Positions 27,369 through 35,586 of a stretch of DNA of 64,000 nucleotides are shown here, piece after piece; the stretch's first letter is position 1; the number at the start of each line of letters is the position of its first letter. A program made the translations under genes and the position numbers. Source of the stretch: Belnapia rosea (GTDB taxonomy: Bacteria; Pseudomonadota; Alphaproteobacteria; Acetobacterales; Acetobacteraceae). The stretch covers positions 186,001 to 250,000 of the forward strand of contig NZ_FMZX01000003.1 of NCBI RefSeq assembly GCF_900101615.1, written 5' to 3'. Below the pieces are notes generated by a model that saw nothing but the letters and a program-made list of their open reading frames with translations, ran no database searches and was not told the origin of the DNA.

Positions 27369-28376
27369 TCAGTCGCTTTCGGGCGGGATGACGTTGGTGC
27401 GGCGGCCCTCCACCAGCACGTCCCGCATCGTCTCGACGCTCTTCACCCGGATGTCCTGCCAGGCTTCCGGCGTGTGGAAGGCGATGTGCGGGGTGACGAC
27501 GAGGCGGCCACGCAGCCAGTCCTCGCCGGCGCGATAGGCGCGGAGCAGCGAGGGGATGGGCTCGGCCGGCGGCTCCTCCGGGATGACGTCGAGGCCGGCG
27601 CCGGCGAGGTGGCCGTCGCGCAGGCAACGCTCCAGCGCATTGATGTCGAGGATCGGGCCGCGGGCGGTGTTCACCACCACGGCATTCCTCGGCAGCAGCC
27701 GCAGCTCCCGCTCGCCGATCAGGCCGCGGGTGCCACGGGTCAGCGGGCAGTGGATCGAGAGGACGTCGGACTGGGCGAGCAACTCGTCCATGCTGCGGAC
27801 GCGTTGGATACCGAGGGCACGATCCCAGCCATTGGGCTGGTTCGGGTCGTAGAAGACGACTCGGTAGCCGAAGGCCTTGGCGCGCAAGGCGGCGGCCGAG
27901 CCGATGCGGCCGAGGCCGAGGATGCCGAAGGTCTGCACCTCCTGCCGGCGGTGCAGGGGCGACTGCATCACCGCCCAGGGCGCCGGGTCCGGCCCGCGCT
28001 GGGTGTCATGGTAGAGGATGAGCCCGCGCCGGAGCGAGAGGGCGAGGAGGACGGCAAATTCCGCCACCTCCTGGGTGCCGTAGTCGGGGATGTTGCAGAC
28101 GGTGATGCCGCGGGCAGCGGCGGCGGCGCGGTCCACCCGGTCATAGCCGACGCCCATGCGGACGATGACCTTGAGCTTCGGGAAGCGGGCGACCTGCTCG
28201 GCCGGTACCCACATGCGCAGCGTCATCAGCCCATCGACCTCGGCCAGCATCTCATCCGGCAGTTCGGCGATGCTGGACCTGGCATGCCCGCGGATGATGC
28301 GGACGCCGGGCCCCAGGATCTCCTGCTCGATCGCCGTATCCGGATAGAGTCCCTCCGGCTCCAGAACCGTGAGCAT
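27369..28376 (-). CDS. D-isomer-specific 2-hydroxyacid dehydrogenase (CtBP-like)
   Basis: A 335-residue dehydrogenase of the C-terminal-binding-protein-like subgroup. GVGYDRVDRAAAAARGITVCN and GILGLGRIGSAAALRAKAFGYRVVFYDP give the cofactor domain. The catalytic set is complete: Arg in VVNTARGPILD, Glu in IPEEPP and His in VVTPHIAFHT. It acts on a 2-keto/2-hydroxy acid pair with NAD(H). It lies 98 bases downstream of the cyclase-family gene in the same orientation, so it may reduce or oxidise a product of that hydrolase. It is only distantly similar to the other dehydrogenase at 19.4-20.4 kb. Confidence 0.9.
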   Translation of the reverse strand: MLTVLEPEGLYPDTAIEQEILGPGVRIIRGHARSSIAELPDEMLAEVDGLMTLRMWVPAEQVARFPKLKVIVRMGVGYDRVDRAAAAARGITVCNIPDYGTQEVAEFAVLLALSLRRGLILYHDTQRGPDPAPWAVMQSPLHRRQEVQTFGILGLGRIGSAAALRAKAFGYRVVFYDPNQPNGWDRALGIQRVRSMDELLAQSDVLSIHCPLTRGTRGLIGERELRLLPRNAVVVNTARGPILDINALERCLRDGHLAGAGLDVIPEEPPAEPIPSLLRAYRAGEDWLRGRLVVTPHIAFHTPEAWQDIRVKSVETMRDVLVEGRRTNVIPPESD

Positions 28377-28474
28377 GCGTCGTGTTCCTCCCTGACTGTG
28401 AGGGAAGGGTAGGAGGGGCGCCCGGAGCCGTGAAGCCCCCCGCGACCGGGATGCCGGTCACGGGGGAGGCCGCG

Positions 28475-29473
28475 TCAGAACAGGGCGCTCGGCGCGACGG
28501 TGCTGCCGGTGCCGCCCTTTACCTTCAACGGCTGGACCATCAGCGCGAATTCGCCGGGGCGCCGCACGGCGAGCTGGTCGAGCTTCATGTTCTCCAGCAG
28601 ATGGACGCCGTTCACCACCAGGGCGATCTGGTGCACGGGCAGCGAGGCCTGCGGCATGGTCTTGGACGGCGCGCATTCGACCGGCCAGTTATCCGCGCCC
28701 ATCAGGATCGGGTTGCGCTGGATGACGTATTCCGCCGCCGCCACGCCGATGCCGGGGCAGGAGCGCACATAGCGTGCGTTGTCGCGCGCCCACAGCGTGC
28801 CCCAGCCGGTATGGAACAGCACCGCATCACCCTCCTCGATGCGGATGTTCTGGCGCTGCTGCGCCTGTTCCAGATCGGCGACGGTGATCTCGTAGCTGTC
28901 CTCCAGCACCGGCACGCCCTTCAGCGCGGCGATGTCGAGCAGGATGCCGCGGGTGAAGATGGTGCCGACGGTATCGACCCCCATCTCGGTGAAGCCGCCG
29001 CGCGCCATGATGCCCGGCACCTTGACGCAATTGTAGGTCTCGTCACCGATGGTCTGGTGCGGGAACATGTCGAGCTGGGTGCCGACCTGGCCGATCTCCG
29101 TCACCACCAGCTCCTCATTCGAGCCGCGGCGGTTGGCCTGCGGGTTCATGAAGGTCTGCTTCAGGTGGACGTCGAAGCGCCGCGTGCCGAAGAAGGGCAT
29201 GGCCTCCGACAGGGTCTGGCCGAGTTCCACGATCTCGCCGGTGCGGATGAGGGAGGCGGCGCGCTTCGCGCGCTCCGCCGTCATCAGGTTCATCGCGCCG
29301 CGGCGGTCATTCGCGCCCCAGCGGCTGGGGCAGCGCTGGGCGGAATCGGGCGGCGTCCAGCCCCCCGGCGCCCCCTGGGCCTGGACCGGCGTGGCGCTGA
29401 GGCCGAGATGCGCGCCGCCACAGGCGAGGCATCCCAGCCCCCCGAAGAGGCCGCGGCGTGACATGGCTTTCAT
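28475..29473 (-). CDS. Exported cyclase/kynurenine-formamidase-like hydrolase
   Basis: A 332-residue cyclase-family (PF04199-like) protein with a twin-arginine signal: SRRGLFGGLGCLACGGAHLG begins three residues in, at MKAMSRRGLF. The fold shows MPFFGTRRFDVHLKQTF, GTQLDMFPHQTIG, GILLDIAALKG and VLFHTGWGTLWA. In classical members the metal motif is HxGTHxDxPxH; here the middle His is Gln (GTQLD), a variant shared by one branch of the family. It probably hydrolyses a cyclic or N-formyl substrate in the periplasm. ATG at 29473 follows a GGGAGA ribosome site. Confidence 0.82.
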   Translation of the reverse strand: MKAMSRRGLFGGLGCLACGGAHLGLSATPVQAQGAPGGWTPPDSAQRCPSRWGANDRRGAMNLMTAERAKRAASLIRTGEIVELGQTLSEAMPFFGTRRFDVHLKQTFMNPQANRRGSNEELVVTEIGQVGTQLDMFPHQTIGDETYNCVKVPGIMARGGFTEMGVDTVGTIFTRGILLDIAALKGVPVLEDSYEITVADLEQAQQRQNIRIEEGDAVLFHTGWGTLWARDNARYVRSCPGIGVAAAEYVIQRNPILMGADNWPVECAPSKTMPQASLPVHQIALVVNGVHLLENMKLDQLAVRRPGEFALMVQPLKVKGGTGSTVAPSALF

Positions 29474-29596
29474 GACGTTCTCCCATGCATCTGTCGTGCA
29501 GGCGGTTGGTTCCGCCCCGGCATCCTGGCACGGCGGGTGCGGCCCTTGCCATTGCCGGGTGCCGGCGCATGATCGCGGCGACAACGGGGGCAGGGC

Positions 29597-30346
29597 ATGG
29601 CGGAGCGGCATTACCTCATCACCGGCGCGGCGAGTGGCATCGGCGCGGCCTGTGCCCGGCGGCTGGCCGCCCCCGGCGCCGCCCTCGCCCTGCATACCCG
29701 GAAGAACCGCGAGGGGGTGGAGCGCGTGGCGGCCGAGGTGCGGGCACGGGGCGGCACCGCCCATGTGCTGCTCGGCGACCTTGCCCTGCCCGAGCTGCCG
29801 GAGCGGCTGGTGGAGGAGGCGGTGGCGGCGCTGGGCGGCCTCGACGTGGTCGTCTCCAATGCCGGCTTCGCCGACCGGACGCCGGTGGCCGCGCTGACCG
29901 ATGCCGCCTTCGCCGCCAGCCATGATTCCATCGCCTTCGCCCTGCTGCGCCTGGCCCGTGCCGCCGGGCCGCATCTGGCGCGGGGGCGGGAGCCGCGGCT
30001 AGTCGCCGTCTCCTCCTTCGTCGCGCATGTCTTCCGGCTGGAGCAGCCGGTCTTCCCTGCTTCCGCCGCGGCCAAGGCGGCGCTGGAGGCGCTGGTGCGG
30101 GCGCTGGCCATCGAATGGGCGCCGGGCGTCACGGTGAACGCGGTGGCGCCGGGCTTCACCAAGAAGGATTCAGGGGCGCATGCGGCACTCGACCCCAAGG
30201 CCTTCGAGGAGCGCATCGCCCGCATCCCGCTGCGCCGGCTCGGCACGCCGGACGACGTGGCGGCGGCGATCGCCTTCCTCGCCTCGCCGGAGGCCGGCTA
30301 TGTCACCGGGCAGGTGATCCATGTGGATGGCGGGATCACGGCCTGA
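29597..30346 (+). CDS. SDR lacking the catalytic tyrosine
   Basis: A 249-residue SDR with an intact cofactor motif ([10 protein letters not shown]), SNAGF, serine in VAVSSFVAH, and C-terminal [13 protein letters not shown]. At the catalytic position, where YxxxK is expected, the sequence reads FPASAAAK, so the tyrosine is replaced by serine while the lysine is kept. Standard SDR chemistry would therefore be impaired. It may be a divergent enzyme using another acid, or a non-catalytic NAD-binding protein. It is divergent from the exported cyclase gene and precedes the ABC transporter genes by 92 bases. Confidence 0.85.
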   Translation: MAERHYLITGAASGIGAACARRLAAPGAALALHTRKNREGVERVAAEVRARGGTAHVLLGDLALPELPERLVEEAVAALGGLDVVVSNAGFADRTPVAALTDAAFAASHDSIAFALLRLARAAGPHLARGREPRLVAVSSFVAHVFRLEQPVFPASAAAKAALEALVRALAIEWAPGVTVNAVAPGFTKKDSGAHAALDPKAFEERIARIPLRRLGTPDDVAAAIAFLASPEAGYVTGQVIHVDGGITA

Positions 30347-30438
30347 CCCGCTCCCATGATTGCTGCGGCGCAAGAAAGCCTTGCGCCGGCGGGACGGTTC
30401 GATAGCTTCTCCGCCGACCCGAGGGGAGATTCCTGTCG

Positions 30439-31389
30439 ATGCTTCGCCGCAGCCTCCTGGCCGCCTCCGCCGCCAGCCTTGCCGCCCCCGCCGTGCTGCG
30501 GGCGCAGAGCTTCCCGAAGATCACCATCGGCATGTCCGGCTGGACCGGCTTCGCGCCGCTGACGCTGGCCGAGCAGGCGGGGCTGTTCAAGGCGAACGGG
30601 CTCGAGGTCGAGACCAAATTCGTCCCCCAGCGGGAGCGCAACCTGGCTCTCGTCTCCGGCGCGCTGAACTGCGTGGTGACGACGGTCGATACCATGATCC
30701 TCTGGGCGAGCGCGGCGCCGCTGGTGCAGGTGCTGGTGCTCGACCGCTCGAAGGGCGGCGACGGCGTCGCGGTGCGGCCGGGCATCGGCGGCTGGGCGGG
30801 GCTGAAGGGCAAGACCATCGCGGTCGATGGCGCCGGCACGACGCCCTATTTCGTCCTCGCCTATATGATGCGGGAGAACGGCGTCTCGATCAAAGACGTC
30901 ACCACCGCGACACTGGCGCCGCAGCCGGCGGCGCAGGCCTTCGTCGCCGGGCAGTTCGACGGCTGCTCGACCTATGAGCCCTATCTCTCCCAGGTCCGCG
31001 CCATGGGCGAGGACAAGGGGCGCATCCTGGCGACGACGGTGCAGCACCCCTGCGTGGTCGATACGCTCGCCTTCCAGCCGGCCTTCATCCAGGCGAACCC
31101 CGAGGCGGTGCGGCGGGTGGTGAAGAGCTGGTACGACGCGCTCGCCATGATCAAGGCGGAGCCCGACCGCAGCTACGAGATCATGGGCCGCCGGGTGAAT
31201 CAGACGGGCGAGGCCTTCAAGGCCAGCGCGCAGTACATCGAGTGGCAGGATGGGGCGATGAACAAGGCCTATGTCGCCGCCGGCCTGCCGGAGTTCCAGC
31301 AGAAGGCGCTCGAGGTGCAGAGGGAGACCGGCGTGGTGCGCGGCAATGTCGACCTGACGAAGCTGCTCGATACCCAATTCCTCGGTTGA
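30439..31389 (+). CDS. ABC transporter substrate-binding protein (NMT1/TauA-like)
   Basis: A 316-residue periplasmic receptor with a signal peptide (MLRRSLLAASAASLAAPAVLRAQ). The mature start is KITIGMSGWTGFAPLTLAEQ, followed by GLFKANGLEVE and GALNCVVTTVDTM. This is the SsuA/TauA/NMT1/ThiY superfamily of receptors for sulfonates, nitrate, thiamine precursors and related small molecules. Its stop overlaps the permease ATG (TGATG). With permease and ATPase it forms a complete importer. The downstream LLM monooxygenase hints at an organosulfur or similar oxidisable ligand, but that is inference. Confidence 0.87.
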   Translation: MLRRSLLAASAASLAAPAVLRAQSFPKITIGMSGWTGFAPLTLAEQAGLFKANGLEVETKFVPQRERNLALVSGALNCVVTTVDTMILWASAAPLVQVLVLDRSKGGDGVAVRPGIGGWAGLKGKTIAVDGAGTTPYFVLAYMMRENGVSIKDVTTATLAPQPAAQAFVAGQFDGCSTYEPYLSQVRAMGEDKGRILATTVQHPCVVDTLAFQPAFIQANPEAVRRVVKSWYDALAMIKAEPDRSYEIMGRRVNQTGEAFKASAQYIEWQDGAMNKAYVAAGLPEFQQKALEVQRETGVVRGNVDLTKLLDTQFLG

Positions 31390-32162
31390 TGGAACCGCTG
31401 AAGCCGGTCTCGCCCGGCGCCCGGATCGCGCTGGGGGCCGGCTTCTTCGCGGTCTTCATCGCCGCCTGGGGGCTGGCGACCTATGGCGGCTGGGTGCCGC
31501 CGCTCTTCCTCGCCTCGCCGGGCCGGACGCTGCTGGCCGGCTGGTCGCTGCTGACGGAGTTCGGCTTCCTCGGTGATATCGCGGTGACGATCTGGCGGGT
31601 GGTCGGGGGCTTCCTCATCGCCGCCGTCCTCGCCGTGCCGCTCGGCCTGCTGATGGGCGCCTTCAAGCCGATCGAGGCCTTCTTCGAGCCCTTCCTGTCC
31701 TTCGCCCGCTACCTGCCGGCCTCCGCCTTCATCCCGCTGCTGATCCTCTGGGCCGGGGTGGGGGAGGCGCAGAAGCTCTCCGTCATCGTCATCGGCAGCG
31801 TCTTCCAGCTCGTCATCATGGTGGCGGGCGTCGCCGGGGCAACGCGGCCCGACCTGGTGGAGGCGGCGCGGACGCTCGGCTCGGGGCGGCTGGCGATCCT
31901 CCGGCGGGTGGTGATCCCGGCGGCGGCGCCGCAGATCGCCGAGACGCTGCGCCTCGTGCTCGGCTGGGCCTGGACCTATGTGATTGTCGCCGAGCTGATC
32001 GGCGCGACCAGCGGCATCGGCCACATGATCATGGACAGCCAGCGCCTGCTCGATACCGGGCAGATGATCTTCGGCATCGCCGTCATCGGCATCATCGGGT
32101 TGGTGACGGACCTGCTGTTCAAGGCGGCGAACCGGCGGCTGTTTCCCTGGGCGGTGCTGTAG
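31389..32162 (+). CDS. ABC transporter permease (SsuC/TauC-like)
   Basis: A 257-residue inner-membrane permease with six predicted helices. The binding-protein-dependent transport motif (EAA loop) is near VEAARTLGSGRLAILRRVVIPAAAP, and ARYLPASAFIPLLILWAG is typical of the SsuC/TauC family. The ATG at 31389 overlaps the receptor stop, and the ATPase ATG is immediately next to its own stop, so the three genes are tightly coupled. It forms a homodimeric channel with the ATPase. Confidence 0.92.
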   Translation: MEPLKPVSPGARIALGAGFFAVFIAAWGLATYGGWVPPLFLASPGRTLLAGWSLLTEFGFLGDIAVTIWRVVGGFLIAAVLAVPLGLLMGAFKPIEAFFEPFLSFARYLPASAFIPLLILWAGVGEAQKLSVIVIGSVFQLVIMVAGVAGATRPDLVEAARTLGSGRLAILRRVVIPAAAPQIAETLRLVLGWAWTYVIVAELIGATSGIGHMIMDSQRLLDTGQMIFGIAVIGIIGLVTDLLFKAANRRLFPWAVL

Positions 32163-32957
32163 ATGTCGGCCAAGACCTTGCGGATCGCCGGGGTGACGCG
32201 GACCTTCCCCGGCCAGCGGGCCAGTGCGCCGACGCTCGCCCTGCAGCCGACCGACCTCTCCGTCGCCCCGGGCGAATTCGTCGCCATCCTCGGCCCCTCG
32301 GGCTGCGGGAAGTCGACGCTGCTGCGGATCGTCGCCGGGCTTGACCAGCCGACGGGCGGGCAGGTGCTGCTCGATGGCGCGCCGGTCACGGCGCCGGGGC
32401 CGGACCGGGGAATGGTCTTCCAGTCCTACACCCTCTTCCCCTGGCTGACCGTCGAGGGGAACATCCGCTACGGCCTGCGCGAGCGCGGCCTGCCGGAGGC
32501 GCAGCAGGCGGAGGTCGCGGCGCGCTTCATCGCCCGCACTGGGCTGCGCGGCTTCGAGAACCACTGGCCGAGGCAGCTCTCGGGCGGCATGCAGCAGCGG
32601 ACGGCCTTGGCGCGCGCGCTGGCCAACGACCCGGAGATCCTGCTGCTCGACGAGCCCTTCGGCGCCCTCGACCACCAGACGCGGGAGCTGATGCAGGAGC
32701 TGCTGCTGGAGATCTGGGAGGCGGACCGCAAGACCGTCCTCTTCGTCACCCATGACATCGACGAGGCGATCTTCCTCGCCAACCGCGTGCTGGTGATGTC
32801 GGCCCGGCCGGGGCGGGTGAAGGCCGAGGTGCCGGTGCCGCTGGCCTATCCGCGCGACTGGACGATGAAGACGACGCCGGAGTTCGGCGCGCTCAAGGCG
32901 CGGCTGATGGGCGAGATCCGCGAGGAAGTGCGGAAGGCGATCGCCGCGGCCGGGTAG
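32163..32957 (+). CDS. ABC transporter ATP-binding protein (SsuB/TauB-like)
   Basis: A 264-residue ATPase with Walker A GPSGCGKST, Q-loop VFQSYTLFPW, signature LSGGMQQR, Walker B LLLDEPFGALD and switch His in FVTHDIDEA. The Arg/Pro-rich C-terminus PGRVKAEVPVPL is standard in the sulfonate/taurine/nitrate subfamily. It energises uptake of the ligand bound by the receptor encoded two genes upstream. It starts at the base after the permease stop. Confidence 0.94.
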   Translation: MSAKTLRIAGVTRTFPGQRASAPTLALQPTDLSVAPGEFVAILGPSGCGKSTLLRIVAGLDQPTGGQVLLDGAPVTAPGPDRGMVFQSYTLFPWLTVEGNIRYGLRERGLPEAQQAEVAARFIARTGLRGFENHWPRQLSGGMQQRTALARALANDPEILLLDEPFGALDHQTRELMQELLLEIWEADRKTVLFVTHDIDEAIFLANRVLVMSARPGRVKAEVPVPLAYPRDWTMKTTPEFGALKARLMGEIREEVRKAIAAAG

Positions 32958-33019
32958 GCCGACTCGACCATCGCGCCCGATTGGCCGTTAATCCCCCGAG
33001 GCCAGCGGGAGTGGGTGCG

Positions 33020-33919
33020 ATGCGGTTGGGTGTGATGATGCCGCTCGGCGATATCGGCGGCGAGCCAGGGATGGTGCGGGACTTCGCCCTGGAGGCGGAG
33101 GCGTTGGGCTACACCAATCTCGGCCTGCCCGACCATGTGCTCGGGGTGAATGTCGCCAGCCGGCCGGATTGGGGCGCCCGCAACACCTCGGCCGACCTGT
33201 TCCACGACCCCTTCGTCTGCTTCGGCTTCCTCGCCGGGCTGTGCCGGCCGACGACCGAATTCTCCACCCAGGTGCTGATCCTGGCCCAGCGCCAGGCGGT
33301 GCTGGTGGCGAAGCAGGCGGCGAGCCTCGACCTGCTCTGCGGCGGGCGGTTCCGGCTGGGGGTGGGCGTCGGCTGGAACCCGGTGGAGTTCACCGGGCTC
33401 AACGAGAATTTCGCCAATCGCGGCCGGCGCAGCGCCGAGCAGGTGGAGGTGATGCAGCGCCTCTGGGCGGAGCCGCATGTGAGTTTCGAGGGGCGCTGGC
33501 ACCGCATCGACGACGCGGGGATCAACCCGATGCCAGTGAACCGGCGCATCCCCGTCTGGTTCGGCGGGCATGTGGAGCAGACGCTGGAGCGGATCGCCAC
33601 GCTGGGCGACGGCTGGATCATGAATGCCTATCCGCCCGGGGCGGCGATCGAGGCGGAGCTTGCCACGCTGCGCCGGCTGACCGAGGCGGCGGGGCGCGAC
33701 CCGTCGGCGATCGGCCTGGAGGTCTGGGTCTCGGGCGGGGCGGGCGACGAGGCCTCCTGGCGGCAGGAGGCAGCGTATTGGAAGGCGCAGGGGGCGACGC
33801 ACCTCACCCTGACCAATACCTTCGGCCTCCGGCACCACCGGCGCATCGCGGGGCGGAGCATGGCCGACCATCTGGCGGTGATGCGGCGCTTCCAGGCAGC
33901 GGTGGCCGAGTGCCTGTGA
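33020..33919 (+). CDS. LLM-class oxidoreductase (F420/flavin-dependent type)
   Basis: A 299-residue luciferase-like monooxygenase fold protein. MRLGVMMPLGDIGGEP, GLPDHVLGVN, RFRLGVGVGWNPVEF and RIPVWFGGHVEQTLERIATLGDGWIMN are typical of the F420/FMN-dependent LLM subfamily. The ATG at 33020 is preferred to an upstream start because MRLGVMMP is the canonical N-terminus. It lies 62 bases downstream of the ABC ATPase gene and overlaps the WD40-cytochrome gene (GTGA). It may oxidise the compound imported by the transporter; this is inference from position only. Confidence 0.86.
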   Translation: MRLGVMMPLGDIGGEPGMVRDFALEAEALGYTNLGLPDHVLGVNVASRPDWGARNTSADLFHDPFVCFGFLAGLCRPTTEFSTQVLILAQRQAVLVAKQAASLDLLCGGRFRLGVGVGWNPVEFTGLNENFANRGRRSAEQVEVMQRLWAEPHVSFEGRWHRIDDAGINPMPVNRRIPVWFGGHVEQTLERIATLGDGWIMNAYPPGAAIEAELATLRRLTEAAGRDPSAIGLEVWVSGGAGDEASWRQEAAYWKAQGATHLTLTNTFGLRHHRRIAGRSMADHLAVMRRFQAAVAECL

Positions 33920-35181
33920 GGCTCGGCTGTCTTCTCGCGCTGTTGTTGGCGATCGGCGGCGCTGCCCCGGCGCAGGAACTGCCGGGGCATGGTGGGCCGG
34001 TGCGGGCGCTGGCGGCCTGGCCCGGGGGGCTGGCCTCGGGCGGCTTCGACCAGGCGGTGATCCTGTGGGACCCGGCCAGCGGCCGGGCGCGACGGGTGAT
34101 GCGCTGGCATGGCGCGGCGGTGAATGCGCTGGTGGCGCTGCCGGGTGGCGGGCTTGCCAGCGGCGGCGAGGATGGGCGGATCGCCCTCTGGCCGCCGGGC
34201 GGGGCGGCGGAGCCCCTCCGCGTGCTGGAAGGCCATGCGGCGCCGGTCGCCGGGCTGGCGGTGGGGCCGGATGGGATGCTGGCCAGCGCTGGCTGGGATG
34301 GCATCGTGCGACTCTGGCCCAACGGTGGGACAAGCCGGGTTCTGGATGGGCATCAGGGGCCGGTGAACGGCATCGCCTGGGCCGGCAGGCGCTGGGCCAG
34401 CGCCGGCTATGACGGGACGGTGCGGGTCTGGGATGGGCAAAACGGGCAGGTGCTCGCCGAATTCGGCCTGCCCCAGCATGCGCTGGCGGCGCTGCCCGGA
34501 GGGATGCTGGCTTCGGGCGGGGCGGACGGGGTGGTGCGGCTGATCGCAGCCGATGGGGCGGTGCGCGAACTGGCCGCCGGCAGCCGCCCGGTGGTGGCGC
34601 TGGCCGCTGCGCCCGGAGGGGCGATGCTCGCCGCCGCCTCGCTCGGCGGCTCCGTCACGCTCTGGTCGCTGCCGGAGGGGCGGCTGCTGCACACGCTGGA
34701 GGGGCCAGGCCTGCCGGTCTGGTCGGTGGCCTTCGCCACGGATGAGCGGACGCTCTGGACCGGCGGGCAGGACCGGCTGCTGCGCCGCTGGGATGCGGCG
34801 AGCGGCGCCCCGCTCGGCCCGCTCGCCCCGGCGGTGGAGGAGGCGCTGCCGGATGGCGCCGACCCCGAGGGCGCCCGCGTCTTCCGCGCCTGCAGCGCCT
34901 GCCATGCGCTGACCGCGACGGCCGGGCCGATGGCGGGGCCGAGCCTGCACGGGATCTTCGGCCGTCAGATGGGGAGCCTGCCGGGCTATCCCTATTCGCC
35001 ACGCCTCGCCCGGGGTGACATCACCTGGACGCCGGAGACGGTGGCGGACCTCTTCACCCGCGGCCCGGATGTGGTGACGCCGGGGACGACCATGCCGGTG
35101 CAGCGCCTGGGCGACCCGGCGGAGAGGGCGGCGCTGATCCGCTTCCTCGAAGTGGCTACCGCCGCTCGATCCGCCCCGTAG
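33916..35181 (+). CDS. Secreted WD40 propeller fused to a cytochrome c domain
   Basis: A 421-residue protein. Its Sec signal is MRLGCLLALLLAIGGAAPAQE. Seven blade-ending patterns follow: VILWD at 48, IALWP at 89, VRLWP at 131, VRVWD at 169, VRLIA at 207, VTLWS at 247 and LRRWD at 289, giving a seven-bladed WD40 propeller. A class I cytochrome c domain follows with CSACH (Cys326, Cys329, His330) and Met393 in TTMPVQRLGD as the likely sixth ligand. It should be periplasmic and tether electron transfer to a protein-binding platform. The start is a GTG overlapping the LLM gene stop. It converges with the repeat-protein gene, overlapping by 26 bases. Confidence 0.88.
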   Translation: MRLGCLLALLLAIGGAAPAQELPGHGGPVRALAAWPGGLASGGFDQAVILWDPASGRARRVMRWHGAAVNALVALPGGGLASGGEDGRIALWPPGGAAEPLRVLEGHAAPVAGLAVGPDGMLASAGWDGIVRLWPNGGTSRVLDGHQGPVNGIAWAGRRWASAGYDGTVRVWDGQNGQVLAEFGLPQHALAALPGGMLASGGADGVVRLIAADGAVRELAAGSRPVVALAAAPGGAMLAAASLGGSVTLWSLPEGRLLHTLEGPGLPVWSVAFATDERTLWTGGQDRLLRRWDAASGAPLGPLAPAVEEALPDGADPEGARVFRACSACHALTATAGPMAGPSLHGIFGRQMGSLPGYPYSPRLARGDITWTPETVADLFTRGPDVVTPGTTMPVQRLGDPAERAALIRFLEVATAARSAP

Positions 35182-35554
35182 CGCGGCCCTGGGCGTCATA
35201 GGCCCGCAGGCTGCCGCCCCGCTCCTCCAGCCGCCCGGCGTTGCGCCCTTGCGCGTCGTAGAGGCGGGTCGTGCCGCCCCGGGTTTCGGCCCGGCCGGCG
35301 GAGCGGCCTTGCGCATCGTAGCTGCGGCCATCCTCGGCCCGGCCGGCGCTGCGTCCCCGGGCGTCGTAGAAGCGGGTGGTGGGGCCGTGGGCTTCGGCCC
35401 GGCCGGCGCTGCGGCCCTGGGCATCATAGAAGCGGGTGGTGCCGCCACGGGTCTCAGCCCGGCCAGTGGAGCGCCCCTGCGCATCGTAGAAGCGCTCGGT
35501 CTGCGCGGCGGCGCCGGCCGCCCAGAGCAGCAGGACGAGGATGATGCGTGCCAT
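35156..35554 (-). CDS. Secreted tandem-repeat protein (YDAQGR repeats)
   Basis: A 132-residue protein with a signal peptide (MARIILVLLLWAAGAAAQ). The mature part consists of six copies of a unit with core YDAQGRxxGRxE, starting at residues 23, 43, 63, 79, 99 and 119. Spacing is exactly 20 residues, except for one 16-residue unit. The conserved Tyr, Asp, Gly and Arg resemble single short beta-hairpin repeats of Rhs/YD type. Probably a small extracellular or periplasmic beta protein, function unknown. Identical 20-residue spacing and near-identical DNA suggest recent expansion. Its 3' end overlaps the WD40-cytochrome gene. Confidence 0.78.
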   Translation of the reverse strand: MARIILVLLLWAAGAAAQTERFYDAQGRSTGRAETRGGTTRFYDAQGRSAGRAEAHGPTTRFYDARGRSAGRAEDGRSYDAQGRSAGRAETRGGTTRLYDAQGRNAGRLEERGGSLRAYDAQGRATGRIERR

Positions 35555-35586
35555 GGCGGGCATCCTGGGCCGGTGCCGTGGCGGCA

